A DNA stretch of 36,523 nucleotides from positions 1 to 36,523 of the forward strand of contig JAKPPK010000175.1 of assembly GCA_029547385.1 (NCBI GenBank). Direction: 5' to 3'. Shown one piece after another: positions 9,651 to 20,000 of the stretch. This stretch comes from Candidatus Latescibacterota bacterium. GTDB lineage: Bacteria > Latescibacterota > MWCZ01. A model generated the notes under the pieces. That model searched no databases. It was not told the origin of the DNA and worked only from the letters and a program-made list of their open reading frames with translations. Numbering within the stretch: the stretch's first letter is position 1; each line of letters starts with the position of its first letter. Both the position numbers and the translations under genes were made by a program.

Positions 9651-10703
9651 ATGACTTCCCGCGAGCGCCTTCTGACTGCTATCCACAATGATACTCCAGA
9701 TCGTGTCCCGGTCGGCCCTTTTGACCTTGGGCGCCTTCCACGCGATTCTCCGATCGCGCGTGATCTGATACGGACCACTGATCCGTTCATCCAGTGCGGA
9801 TTGGGTGGGGATCCAATCTGGGGAAAAAACTGCCCGACCGAGCGAATTCAGGACGGAAGGGACCGTATCACGATAGTCCACACGCCGCTGGGGGATATGC
9901 GTTCCGTCTGGCGGAGTACCGACGTTGCGTCAGCAACCGTTGAGTACTTCTGCAGCACCCCGGAAGATGCAGAGAAATGGTTGTCGATTCCCTACACTCC
10001 GCCAGAGCCTGATCTTGCGGATTTCTATCGTGTCAAACAGGAAATAGGCGAGGAGGGCCTCGTCCTTGCGGGCATGGGCGACGCGATATGTCTTCCCGCA
10101 TCCCTTTATTCCCCCGAGGACTTCTGTCTCCTCTGGTTGGACGCTCCTGACGTCATGCGCAGGCTTGTGCAGACGGCTGCGAACCGGATCAACGCGTACA
10201 TAGAGCGTGCATGCGCCCAGGGTATGGATGCGTTCAGAATCGTTGGTGGCGAATATGCCAGCGTGCAACTGGGCCCCGAAGCGTTTCAGGAACTGGTGGT
10301 CGAACCAGACAGGGAGCTGTGCGACATCATGCGGCGCCACGGTGCGGTCGCGTACTATCACAACCACGGTCCGGTCACGCGCTTCTACGACCAGTTCGTG
10401 GAAATCGGCATGCACGCCCTCGATCCGATGGAAGCACCTCCCTGGGGGGATTGTAACCTCGAAGAAGCCAAACAGAAACTCGGAGGCAAGGTCTGTCTCG
10501 TCGGCAATCTGGACGACATGGAAATCATGGAATCGCTGGAGTGGAGCGAAATAGAACCTGTCGCTTCGGAACGCCTTCTGCAGGCGGGTCCTGACGGGTT
10601 CGTTCTCGGGGGTACGGCGTCGGGCACGTATGGCGAACACGCGGCGCGGATGTTCATGAAACTCGTTCCGCTCGCCGAAGCCATGGCTTCGCGCTGGAAC
10701 TGA
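9651..10703 (+). CDS. Uroporphyrinogen decarboxylase (UroD/MtaA-CmuA-like) family protein
   Basis: MTSRERLLTAIHNDTPDRVPVGPF N-terminus; YYHNHGPVTRFYDQFVEIGMHALDPMEAPPWGD; KVCLVGNLDD; FVLGGTASGTYGEHAARMF. Typical of the superfamily. Confidence 0.85.
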   Translation: MTSRERLLTAIHNDTPDRVPVGPFDLGRLPRDSPIARDLIRTTDPFIQCGLGGDPIWGKNCPTERIQDGRDRITIVHTPLGDMRSVWRSTDVASATVEYFCSTPEDAEKWLSIPYTPPEPDLADFYRVKQEIGEEGLVLAGMGDAICLPASLYSPEDFCLLWLDAPDVMRRLVQTAANRINAYIERACAQGMDAFRIVGGEYASVQLGPEAFQELVVEPDRELCDIMRRHGAVAYYHNHGPVTRFYDQFVEIGMHALDPMEAPPWGDCNLEEAKQKLGGKVCLVGNLDDMEIMESLEWSEIEPVASERLLQAGPDGFVLGGTASGTYGEHAARMFMKLVPLAEAMASRWN

Positions 10704-10739
10704 AGGACGCCAAATTCTCGTATTGGAGGGGTTTCTGGA

Positions 10740-12026
10740 ATGGTCAAAGCCGGGTTCGGCCTTATCGAAATCAGTCCGCTCGTCGGCACGCCTGTATCGG
10801 GGTATCTGAACGCGCGCTACGCGAGCGGCGTGCACGATCCTCTCTTCGCACGCGCACTGGCCCTGACCGACGGTCAGACGTCAGCGCTCTTAATCTCGTT
10901 TGATCTTATCGGGCTTGCGGATGCAGACGTCGCTGCCATACGAAAGGCCGTTGCGGAGCGTGTCCCCGTTGACGAGCAACATATCATCCTGTTTTGCACG
11001 CATACTCACACAGGTCCCGCACTGGTGGACTCTTTTGAGACACCCAGGAGTGACGAGTACGCGCGCTCTATCCCGGAAAAAACCGCAAGGGCGGCGGAGA
11101 CTGCATGGTATGACCTTGCCGAAGCCGGGGTGTCCTTCGCTCAGAGAGAGGTGCCCGGAGTTGCGTTTCAGCGCCGATACCTCATGAAAGATGGGACCGT
11201 TCGGACGAACCCCGGGAAGATGAACCCCGACATCGTAGGTCCCCAGCGTCGGATTCGGACACCGGTAACCCTGATAGGCTTTGAACGTGACAAAACACGA
11301 CTGCCGATCGTGGTTGCCAGTTTTCCGTGCCACGCAGACGTGGTCGGGGGGACGGAAGTGTCCGCCGATTATCCCGGGCGGGTGTGTGATCACATTACGC
11401 ACGAATTCCCGGGGCATCCGGAGACGCTGTTCCTGCGTGCTCCCGCAGGGGATATCAACCACCTGAACGTGTTCGACGCGTCTCCTCAGAGCGGGTACGA
11501 GTATGCAAAACACATGGCGAGAGCGATCACCGAGCAGGCCGTTCAGGCATGGCGCGTGCGTGTTTCAACTCCCGGCCCTCTGGCAATCGCGTGCGCTTCC
11601 GTCACCCTGGAACGCCGTTCCGTGGAACAAAGCGAACTCGCTTCTGCCCGCAGCGTGTTTGCACAATCCAAGATGCTTTCGCCGTTGCCGATCGATGCAG
11701 TCTGGGCGCGCGAGAAGCTTCTTCTTGCGGAAATGCCAGAACAAATCCGCGTAGAGGTGAACGGAATCCGAATCGGCGGGGTGAGAATACTGGGCGTGCC
11801 GGGAGAGTTGTTTTCGGAACTGGGGGACGCGATCATCGCTCGCTCTCCTGCCTCAAACACACTCGTGGCAGACTGCTGCGGGGGAAAACTCGGGTACCTC
11901 CCGACGAGAGAGGCGTACAGTCAGAACGGGTACGAGGAACGTCCCGCACGATCGAGCCCTTGCGCACCGGGTTCGGGGGAGGCGGTCGTCGAGGCTGCTC
12001 TGAGTCTTGCGGCCGAACTCGCGTGA
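10740..12026 (+). CDS. Neutral/alkaline non-lysosomal ceramidase-like hydrolase
   Basis: GFGLIEISPLVGTPVSGY; THTHTGP metal-binding motif; PIVVASFPCHADVVGG; FLRAPAGDINHL; GVPGELFSELG. Matches the ceramidase_alk-like family. No signal peptide. Confidence 0.8.
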   Translation: MVKAGFGLIEISPLVGTPVSGYLNARYASGVHDPLFARALALTDGQTSALLISFDLIGLADADVAAIRKAVAERVPVDEQHIILFCTHTHTGPALVDSFETPRSDEYARSIPEKTARAAETAWYDLAEAGVSFAQREVPGVAFQRRYLMKDGTVRTNPGKMNPDIVGPQRRIRTPVTLIGFERDKTRLPIVVASFPCHADVVGGTEVSADYPGRVCDHITHEFPGHPETLFLRAPAGDINHLNVFDASPQSGYEYAKHMARAITEQAVQAWRVRVSTPGPLAIACASVTLERRSVEQSELASARSVFAQSKMLSPLPIDAVWAREKLLLAEMPEQIRVEVNGIRIGGVRILGVPGELFSELGDAIIARSPASNTLVADCCGGKLGYLPTREAYSQNGYEERPARSSPCAPGSGEAVVEAALSLAAELA

Positions 12027-12051
12027 ACCGACGGTGTTTTGTTGCTGAAAC

Positions 12052-12828
12052 TCACATGCGGTAAATGTCCAGCGCGGAGGGTACCACACGTCGAACGGTC
12101 ACTTCGTCAACGCGTTCAGCCCCTGTTTGGACGCATCCGTCCGCCAGAGAGGTTTTTGTGAAGCGAACCCGGATTTCCACGGGAACCTCCACTCTGCAAG
12201 GTGCCGTGCGGATTGCGCCGCGGGCGGATTCCCGAGCAGCTTCGTAAATCGCTTTGTCTGCTTCAGCACGTGACAGACAGAGCGCACGCGTCGGAGAGCA
12301 CCCCTGCTTCACGGCGACGGTCTGCACTTCCCCGCACAATGCTCGTACCTCGGCACACGCCGCTCGATCGCCACTGAGGAAGATGACCGGCAGGTTGTAA
12401 TGCCCCGCAAAAATCGCGAATTGCCCGATCTCGCCAATCTCACGCCCGTTTGCCCAAAGACCCAGTACGTCCGTCCACGACTGTGTGTGGGGCCAGACTG
12501 CGTCGGGCGTACCCGCCATGGAATGCTGCCCTACAAACCCTACGGCGTCGAATGAGTCGTCCAGGAACGGGATTGGATCGCCGCCGCGGCCACAGATGTA
12601 TTCGGCTCCCGCGGGCAATTCGTCGTAAAGGAAGTTGTCTCCGCCGCCGTGTCCATCCAGCACAACTACTCGCGTTGCTCCGCCCGCTTTCAAACCTTCC
12701 ACCGCCGCCGCCACGTCGCGAGTCAACATGCGCCTTCCGAACTCGTACCTTTCCTGGCCCGGTTCAATCTCGGACCGCATAGTAACGCCGGACGCGCCTT
12801 CCATGTCTGTGCAAAGGTATATCTTCAC
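12052..12828 (-). CDS. dppA: M55 family D-aminopeptidase (DppA-like)
   Basis: TDMEGASG, LDGHGGGDN, GFVGQHSMAGT and NGREIGEIG, the M55 metal/active-site motifs. GTG start with GGGAGA RBS. Confidence 0.9.
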   Translation of the reverse strand: MKIYLCTDMEGASGVTMRSEIEPGQERYEFGRRMLTRDVAAAVEGLKAGGATRVVVLDGHGGGDNFLYDELPAGAEYICGRGGDPIPFLDDSFDAVGFVGQHSMAGTPDAVWPHTQSWTDVLGLWANGREIGEIGQFAIFAGHYNLPVIFLSGDRAACAEVRALCGEVQTVAVKQGCSPTRALCLSRAEADKAIYEAARESARGAIRTAPCRVEVPVEIRVRFTKTSLADGCVQTGAERVDEVTVRRVVPSALDIYRM

Positions 12829-12848
12829 GCCTTTTCTCCCTCAAAACG

Positions 12849-14858
12849 TCATTGCTTCAGGTATTTGTCGAACCAGCCAAGAATGCTCTTCAATCGCTCG
12901 ATTCGGCGATCCGTTCGCCCATTGCGGCTCATTCCATGGAACTCATCAGGAAAACGGATCATGGCAGTTTCGACGCCCAGTCGCTTGAGGGCCGTGAACA
13001 CCTGCTCGCCCTGTTCGATGGCGCACCTCAGGTCATTTTCGTTGTGGATGACCAGCGTCGGCGTTGTGGCGTTCCCGAGGTACTTCATGGGTGACTGCCT
13101 CCAGTAATTCTCCACACTATCCCACGGGGGGCGACCACCCATTTCCCTCTCGAAGCTCCAGTTGAAATCGCTCGTTCCATACATGCTGATCATGTTGCTT
13201 ACGCTTCGCTGGGTAACCGCGGCTTTGAATCGGTGTGTGTGACCGATGATCCAGTTCGTCATGAAACCACCGTAGCTGCCGCCGGTTACTCCGAGCCTTG
13301 CGGAGTCAACGTAAGGCTGCTGTGCAACGAAATCCGTCCATTTCATGAGGTCCCGGTAATCGGCACCACCCCAGTCATTCTCGATTGCACGGGCATGCGC
13401 TTCGCCGTAGCCCTGGCTGCCGCGTGGATTACAGAAAAAGACGATGTAGTTGTTGGCCGCGAGAAAATGGAACTCGTGCATGAAGAACCAGCCGTACTGC
13501 AGATGCGGACCGCCGTGAATCTCGAGAATGGCCGGGTATCTCTTTCTCGGGTCGAAATCCGGCGGTTTGGCGATCCAACCCTGTACGTTATGGCCATCGG
13601 CGCCTTTGAACCATACTTCCTCAATGGTTCCCCACGCGATTTTCTGGAGAAGTGCTGAATTCTCCGCCGTGAGCTGGCGCTCCGACCCTGTGCGAAGGTT
13701 CCGGACTTTCACCTGACCCGGCTCAACGTGATTGGCAAAGAAGAACGCCAGGCGCTTGAACCCCGCATCAAAAGAAAAAGCACCTACCACACCCGTTTCC
13801 GCAACGACGGTTTCGAAGTTGCTCCCGTCGATGCCGATACGGCAGAGGTTCGTGCACCCGTGGCGGGCGACCTGAAAGTAGATCGCCGCCGAATCAGGAG
13901 ACCATACAGGAGGCATCATCACCGCGCCGCCGAGGTCGTTTATTGTCCACCCCGGGACGTCCACGTCATACTCTCCTGTGAGGTTCCTGGGTGGAGCCGA
14001 TCCATCACTCGGGACCACCCATAACTTGCCGTTCTGTCCCCAGGCGCCCCTGCCCTCGGTTCCGAAATACGCGATCCAACGTCCGTCAGGCGAGAACACC
14101 GGATGGCTTTTCGCCCCGATGGGCGTATCGATTCTCCGTTCAGCGCCGCCTCGTGCCGGCATGACGAACAGGTCCACTGCCTCCGGATCGAGGTCGGGGT
14201 CATGGCTCCGGTTGGAAAGGAACGCCACCCGTTCTCCGTCCGTCGAGACGCTGGGATAGACCTCGTCAGCGATTTCTCCATGCGTCAGCTGGCGGGCTTT
14301 CCCAGTCTTTGTGTTCAGCGACCACACATGCCAGCGTTCTTTGGGAAGAAATCCGTGGCCATCTTCGCGGAAGAACACGCGTTCGATCTTCCTTGAGACG
14401 ACGCCCAGCTTTTTCGCTGTCTCATCTTTCTCGCGTTCGAGGACTTCGTGGTCGGTTTTGCGGAATGCGAAATACACCGTCTTGTTATCGTTTGCCCAGA
14501 CAAAGTCGCCGAACTCGCCGCGAAGATCCACGACCTTTTTCGCTTCTCCGCCCCCGACGGGGATCACATGCAAGTGCGGATTCTGCGCACCACCGCGGTT
14601 TGACAGGAACGCAATTCGCGATCCGTCCGGGGACCACCGGGGACTGGAATCGATCTGGTCGCCCTGAGTGAACTGCACGGGGTTGCCGCCACGGACCGGG
14701 ACCATCCAGAGATTCGCGAACTTCTTTTCCGTTTTGCGCTCGACCCGGTTGAGAACGTAGATAACGGAACTGCCGTCGGGGCTGATCCGGCAGTCACTGA
14801 TGAGCCTGAAGCGGTACAAATCTTCCGCTTCCATTCTGCGTTTGTTGCTTGCAGCCAT
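12849..14858 (-). CDS. S9 family peptidase (prolyl oligopeptidase/acylaminoacyl-peptidase type)
   Basis: N-terminal TolB-like beta-propeller (SPRWSPDGSRIAFLSNRGG). Catalytic region GVTGGSYGGFMTNWIIGHT, with D/H in NENDLRCAIEQGEQ and FPDEFHGMSR. Confidence 0.95.
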   Translation of the reverse strand: MAASNKRRMEAEDLYRFRLISDCRISPDGSSVIYVLNRVERKTEKKFANLWMVPVRGGNPVQFTQGDQIDSSPRWSPDGSRIAFLSNRGGAQNPHLHVIPVGGGEAKKVVDLRGEFGDFVWANDNKTVYFAFRKTDHEVLEREKDETAKKLGVVSRKIERVFFREDGHGFLPKERWHVWSLNTKTGKARQLTHGEIADEVYPSVSTDGERVAFLSNRSHDPDLDPEAVDLFVMPARGGAERRIDTPIGAKSHPVFSPDGRWIAYFGTEGRGAWGQNGKLWVVPSDGSAPPRNLTGEYDVDVPGWTINDLGGAVMMPPVWSPDSAAIYFQVARHGCTNLCRIGIDGSNFETVVAETGVVGAFSFDAGFKRLAFFFANHVEPGQVKVRNLRTGSERQLTAENSALLQKIAWGTIEEVWFKGADGHNVQGWIAKPPDFDPRKRYPAILEIHGGPHLQYGWFFMHEFHFLAANNYIVFFCNPRGSQGYGEAHARAIENDWGGADYRDLMKWTDFVAQQPYVDSARLGVTGGSYGGFMTNWIIGHTHRFKAAVTQRSVSNMISMYGTSDFNWSFEREMGGRPPWDSVENYWRQSPMKYLGNATTPTLVIHNENDLRCAIEQGEQVFTALKRLGVETAMIRFPDEFHGMSRNGRTDRRIERLKSILGWFDKYLKQ

Positions 14859-14899
14859 GATTCCTCCCGGGCGGTCCAGCGGGAACCCCGACGAAACGA

Positions 14900-14937
14900 A
14901 AAACGACAGGGGCTGGCGCTCTCGCTTACCAACCCCT
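14900..14937 (-). terminator. Rho-independent terminator downstream of pckA
   Basis: On the minus strand AGGGGTTGG...CCAGCCCCT, followed by GTCGTTTTTCG. Confidence 0.6.
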
Positions 14938-14960
14938 CCGTTGCCCAGTCAGGGAAAGTG

Positions 14961-16559
14961 TCAACCCGCCTTGGGTCCCGATTCTGTGACTTCTCGCGGA
15001 GCCATTCCTTCGTATTGTTTGAAGTTCTCCGAGAAGCGAGCCGCGAGTTCTTTCGCCTGTCGGTCATACGCTTCTTTGTCGGCCCACGTATTGCGCGGTT
15101 GCAACACATCCGAGGGGACGCCTTCGCATGACTCAGGGACAAGGAACCCGAAAAACGGGTCCGGTTTCGTCGCGACGCCGTCCAGCTTGCCTGAAAGGGC
15201 GGCGCGGATCAGCGCACGGGTGGTCTGGATCTTCATTCGTGACCCTACGCCGAACGGTCCGCCGCTCCACCCCGTGTTCACAAGCCAGCATTTGGTCTTG
15301 TGTTCGCGGACCTTTTTTCCGAGCAGGTCCGCATACCGTGTCGGCGGCAGCGCGAGGAAAGGAGCGCCAAAGCAGGTGCTGAAGGTTGCCTGGGGCTCGT
15401 TTCCCATATCCTTTTCCGTTCCGGCAACCTTGGCAGTGTATCCCGAAAGGAAGTAGTACCCTGCCTGATCCGCGGTCAACGCGGCAATAGGAGGCATTAC
15501 GCCGAAGGCGTCGCACGTCAGCATCAGGATGTTTTTCGGATGATCACCGACACTTGGGACAACGGCGCCCGGAATGTGACTCAAGGGGTACGCACCGCGC
15601 GTGTTCTCAGTAAGCCCATCGTCATCCAGATTGAGACGACGGGTGTTTGCATCCATCATGACGTTTTCGAGAATTGTGCCAAACTTTCGTGTTGTTTCGT
15701 AGATGTCAGGTTCCGCCTCGGCCGAAAGGCGGATCATTTTTGCGTAGCAGCCGCCTTCAAAATTGAAAATGCCGTGGTCGCTCCACCCGTGCTCGTCGTC
15801 CCCGATCAGGTTGCGACCTTTGTCAGCCGAAAGTGTGGTTTTTCCGGTACCGGAAAGACCGAAAAAGATGGCAGTGTCTCCGTCCGGACCGACGTTGGCT
15901 GAACAATGCATAGATAACACGTCGCCGCGAGGCAGCAGGTAATTCAGGAACGTGAATACCGATTTCTTGATCTCCCCGGCATAGGCGGTTCCGCCGATAA
16001 TAACGAGGCGTTTTCCGAAGTTCACGAGAATGAACACTTCAGAGCGCGTTCCGTCGACTTCCGGTATCGCGTGAAAACGCGGAGCTGCGATGACCGTAAA
16101 CTGTGGTACATGGGTGCGCAATTCCTCGCGAGGAAGCTGGATAAACATGTTGCGTGCAAAAAGGTTCTGCCACGCGTCCTCCGTAATAATGCGAATTGGA
16201 ATCCGGTAACGAGGATCGGCCCCAACCGCGCAATCCTGGACGAAGACGTCCCGACCTTCCATGTATGCAAGGAGACGGCGGTACATTCCGTGAAATTTCT
16301 TCTCTTCGTAGGGTTGATTGACCTTGCCCCACCAGATTTCTGATTCTGTGGATTCCTCTTGCACAACGAACTTGTCGTTCGGTGAGCGCCCGGTATGGTG
16401 TCCCGTTTTTACCACCAGGGGCCCGAGATGGGCGAGTTGTCCTTCTCTCCGTCTGATGGCTTCCTCGTAAAGCAATGACGTCGAAAGATTCCAGTGGACC
16501 GTCCCAAGGTTCGTGAAACCGTGCTGATCCAGTTGATACTCGGGAACAACCCCTACCAT
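14961..16559 (-). CDS. pckA: Phosphoenolpyruvate carboxykinase (ATP)
   Basis: FGLSGTGKTTLSADKGRNLIGDDEHGWSD P-loop, TGHHTGRSPNDKFVV, WLVNTGWSGGPFGVGSRMKI. Start MVGVVPEYQLDQHGF with AAGGAGAA RBS. Confidence 0.97.
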   Translation of the reverse strand: MVGVVPEYQLDQHGFTNLGTVHWNLSTSLLYEEAIRRREGQLAHLGPLVVKTGHHTGRSPNDKFVVQEESTESEIWWGKVNQPYEEKKFHGMYRRLLAYMEGRDVFVQDCAVGADPRYRIPIRIITEDAWQNLFARNMFIQLPREELRTHVPQFTVIAAPRFHAIPEVDGTRSEVFILVNFGKRLVIIGGTAYAGEIKKSVFTFLNYLLPRGDVLSMHCSANVGPDGDTAIFFGLSGTGKTTLSADKGRNLIGDDEHGWSDHGIFNFEGGCYAKMIRLSAEAEPDIYETTRKFGTILENVMMDANTRRLNLDDDGLTENTRGAYPLSHIPGAVVPSVGDHPKNILMLTCDAFGVMPPIAALTADQAGYYFLSGYTAKVAGTEKDMGNEPQATFSTCFGAPFLALPPTRYADLLGKKVREHKTKCWLVNTGWSGGPFGVGSRMKIQTTRALIRAALSGKLDGVATKPDPFFGFLVPESCEGVPSDVLQPRNTWADKEAYDRQAKELAARFSENFKQYEGMAPREVTESGPKAG

Positions 16560-16696
16560 TTTCCGTTCTCCTTTTCCCTGTGGCGCGGTCGGCGTGATTC
16601 TGTGCTGCGCTGCTTTTCTGGTGCAACCGGACCGATGCATCGCGTTCGCCTGCATGCGACGATCCCGGCGCCCCTGTCTGGAAAAACAGCGGGGAA

Positions 16697-16725
16697 AATA
16701 TACCGAAGGCGCAGGGCGTGGCCAA
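16697..16725 (-). promoter_or_regulatory. Putative pckA promoter (TTGGCC-N17-TATATT)
   Basis: Reverse complement of AATATA 16697-16702 and GGCCAA 16720-16725, spacing exactly 17, about 140 nt upstream of the pckA ATG. Confidence 0.5.
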
Positions 16726-16976
16726 CTCATAGCCCCATTCTGACACGCGTTTGCCTGTTCTCCCGCGGGCGATCGGGCACCCGCGAAATCAGGTGTGTCT
16801 CTCTCCTTCCGTGGAATATCGGCGTTGCTCTCGAACAGATTTCCGGCCTCAGAGTGGGATCTGAAATGCTGTCCCCTGCGTATGCACAGTCGGAACTGCT
16901 GTTCTTGCCTTCCGTTATGCCTGGTTGCACTCAGTGTACGCATGGCACAATGGCGTTGATGCAAACGCATGATAAC

Positions 16977-17005
16977 TTGGATTTTAGCGCCACGCAGGGT
17001 ACATT
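16977..17005 (+). promoter_or_regulatory. Putative promoter of the TPR/Crp/activator operon (TTGGAT-N17-TACATT)
   Basis: TTGGAT 16977-16982, 17 nt spacer, TACATT 17000-17005. GAAGGAGG RBS and ATG follow at 17050. Confidence 0.45.
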
Positions 17006-17049
17006 ATCTGCCATAATGGCCGCCCGTGAGAACGTTCGAAGGAGGTACG

Positions 17050-20000
17050 ATGTTTCGTCATCATGTTCGCAACCCGGGTTTGCGACTACTTGCTGCCATC
17101 CTCCCGGCGCTGCTAACCATGGGCAGAGTCGCGGCACAACAGGAGGACGGCGAATTCGCGTTTGCGCAGCACCTCATGCGCGACCGGATGTATGATCTTG
17201 CCAGCCAGCAACTGCAACAATACATCAGCAACTACCCGAACGCGGCCCGAACTCCGGATGCGTTTCTGCTCCTCGCGGAGGCTCATGCGGCGCGAGGTGC
17301 GTATGCGAAGGCGGCGGACACCTATCAGGGGTTCATGATCAAATACCCGCAGGATGTTCGTGTTCGCGAGCTTTGGCTGAAGCAGGCCGAGATGCGCGCA
17401 CGTGCAGGCCAGTTCGCCGAAGCGGCGAGAGCATACACAGAGCTTGCCGATTCGTACCCTGAAAGCGAATATGCCGACGACGCACTCATTGGAGCAGCGT
17501 CTGCCTTTCTCAAAATGAATCAACCGGACAGAGCGGAACGCGCTGTCAATCGTTTGATTACCCGGTATCCTCGTTCCCCTTTGCTGTCCGCCGCTCGAGC
17601 GTTGCTTGGTCGCGCCAAACTGGATTCTGGAGACCCGCAGGGCGCTCAACAGGCTGTGCAGGCGGTTCTCGCTGAGCGCCAGTTCTCCAATCCTGTGGGC
17701 GACGCGGTTCTGGTGGGCGTGGAAGCAGCAATTGCCCTCAACAAACCCGGCGAAGCCCGTGCATTGAGTGATCGCCTGGTTGCCCAGGCGCCCGGAGACG
17801 ATCGAACGTGGCTGGCTCGACGCACACTGGCAGAATACCTCCTCCAGACGGGGCGGAGGACACGGGATGCCGAAACCCTCAATCAGGCGGCGGACCTTTA
17901 CAAGGAAATCGCGCGTCGTGCAACGACACCTGCTGCTATGGAATCAGCGCTCTTCGATCTGGCTCTGGTCAGGGAACTGCAGGAAGCGCCGGCGCTCGCG
18001 ATCAGCAACTGGCAGGATTTTCTGCAACAATACCCTCAAAGCAGGCGGAAGCCGCGCGCGATGCTCGGCCTGGCCCGAGCGAATCTCTCCGGAGGTGATT
18101 CACGCGCCGGCGTGTTCGCTCTTGAAGAGCTTCTCGCGGCCTACCCGGATTCCAGCGAGAGCACCGAGGCGCTGGGGCTGCTCGGGGAGTATTACCTTTC
18201 CCGGAACGATCCATCAAGCGCCGTGGTGTACTTCGAGCGACAAGTTGCCCGTACCGCCGAAGGCCAGGCCAGACGATCGAGACTCCTGAACGTTGCGCGA
18301 ATACGTGAGACTCGCCTCGGCGAGCCCGAGCTTGCACGCACATTGTACGGCGAGCTCGCTGTTGGAGATGACAGCATAGCGGCGGAGGGGATGTTCGGTC
18401 TCGCGAGGTGTGAACGGACTCTCGGCAACCTTGACGCCGCAGAAAGCGCCTATTTCCGCGTAACCCAGCAGTTTCCGGCTCACGCCCTCGCGAATGCGGC
18501 GACGGATAGCCTGAACCTCATCAAGAATTACCTGCGTATCGATCTTCAAGGTGCCATCATCGCTACGATGGCGCTGGAAGGCGATCAGGTTCTTGTGCGA
18601 GGGAACGCGGATTCTCTTCTTCGAGAGAAGCCCCTGAGATTGGCCAAGATTCGGATCGAATATCTGAAAGACTATCCGGGCGGGATCGAACTCCTGAAGG
18701 CGTATTTGAACCAGCCCGGCGTCTCCTCCCCTGATATTGCCGAACACCTGCTCGCGCGCTGCTATTTCCGGCTGAGCACCCGCGCGGGATTGGAACGCAA
18801 TGTGGCAGAGCAGGAAAGGAACAGGGCGGAAGGCCTGGAGGCGCTATCGCGCCTCGCTTCGCAGTACCCGCAGAGTGCCCTCGCCGACGACGCGTACATC
18901 GAGACTGCCGAAGCAACCCTTGCCGCAGTCGATTCGGCGGCCCGCGCCGCAAGGACCCGTGAGGTATACCGCCAGTTCCTTGAACGGTACCCGCAGAGCG
19001 ACCGCCGGGATTACGCACTGGTCCGCATTGCCGAAAGCACAATCGCCCTCGCGAGAACCGGCTCCGGATCGCCCGACGAAGCGTTGCGGCAATTCGATGA
19101 AGCGCTCCAGATCGCGCCGCAGGGTGAAACTCTGGATCGTGCTCTGTTCGGCTCGTCGTTGATCCTGATGAACCAGGGGAAACAGGATGAAGCGCGGCTT
19201 CGACTGGAGCGATTGATCGCTGAACGCCCGTTGAGCCCGCTGGTTCCTGAGAGCAGATTCCAGTTGGCCGGGATCATGTATGAGCAGCGCCAGTACCGAG
19301 CGGCCGCCCGTGAACTTGAAAAGATGATTCGTCTTCGTCAGTCATCGCGTGATATTAACGAGATCAGGACCCGTTTGGTTCTGGCGTATGAAGCGGTCGG
19401 GGAATTCGAATCTGCCGCGCGGGTTTCTCAGGAGATCACGAAAGCCGCCAATGCGGACGCAGCCGCGTGGGGAGCGAGGCACCTCATCGCTGCCTACATG
19501 AACATGCGTCGCTTTGCGGAGGCCGAAGCCGCCCTTGGCGAGGAACTCGCCCTGCGCCCGAACGCTCCGGATGCCGACAGCCTCACGATGGTGCGCGGAA
19601 AAATCCTGATGGAACGAAATCAGTCGGGCAAAGCAATGGCTGTTTTGACGGGTTTTGAACGGAATTATCCAAGAAGCAAGTTCGTGCCGGAGGCGTGGAG
19701 AATGCTCGCGGATGTCCAGTTCGCGCAAGGATCGTCTGAAGAAGCGTTAGCCAATTACCGGAAAACGATCCAGGCGCGACCGTCCGACAAGCAGGCCAGG
19801 CTGGGCGAAGTTGCCGCACTGTACAGGCTCGGGAGGACGAGCGAGGCTCAGGGGAGGGAGCGCGCGCTCCGCGATCTGGGTCCAATTACCGAGGATGACG
19901 AAGTTCGCCTTGCCATCGAGCAGGGCCACGCGCTTGCCCGGTCAAACGACTATGTCGGCGCGATCAACGCATTCGCTCGGGTGGTTGAGAGGAATCCGCG

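Noticed and set aside
16943-16965. Possible sigma54 promoter TGGCACAATGGCGTTGATGC
   Set aside because: The required GG-N10-GC spacing is not met (TT at the GC position).
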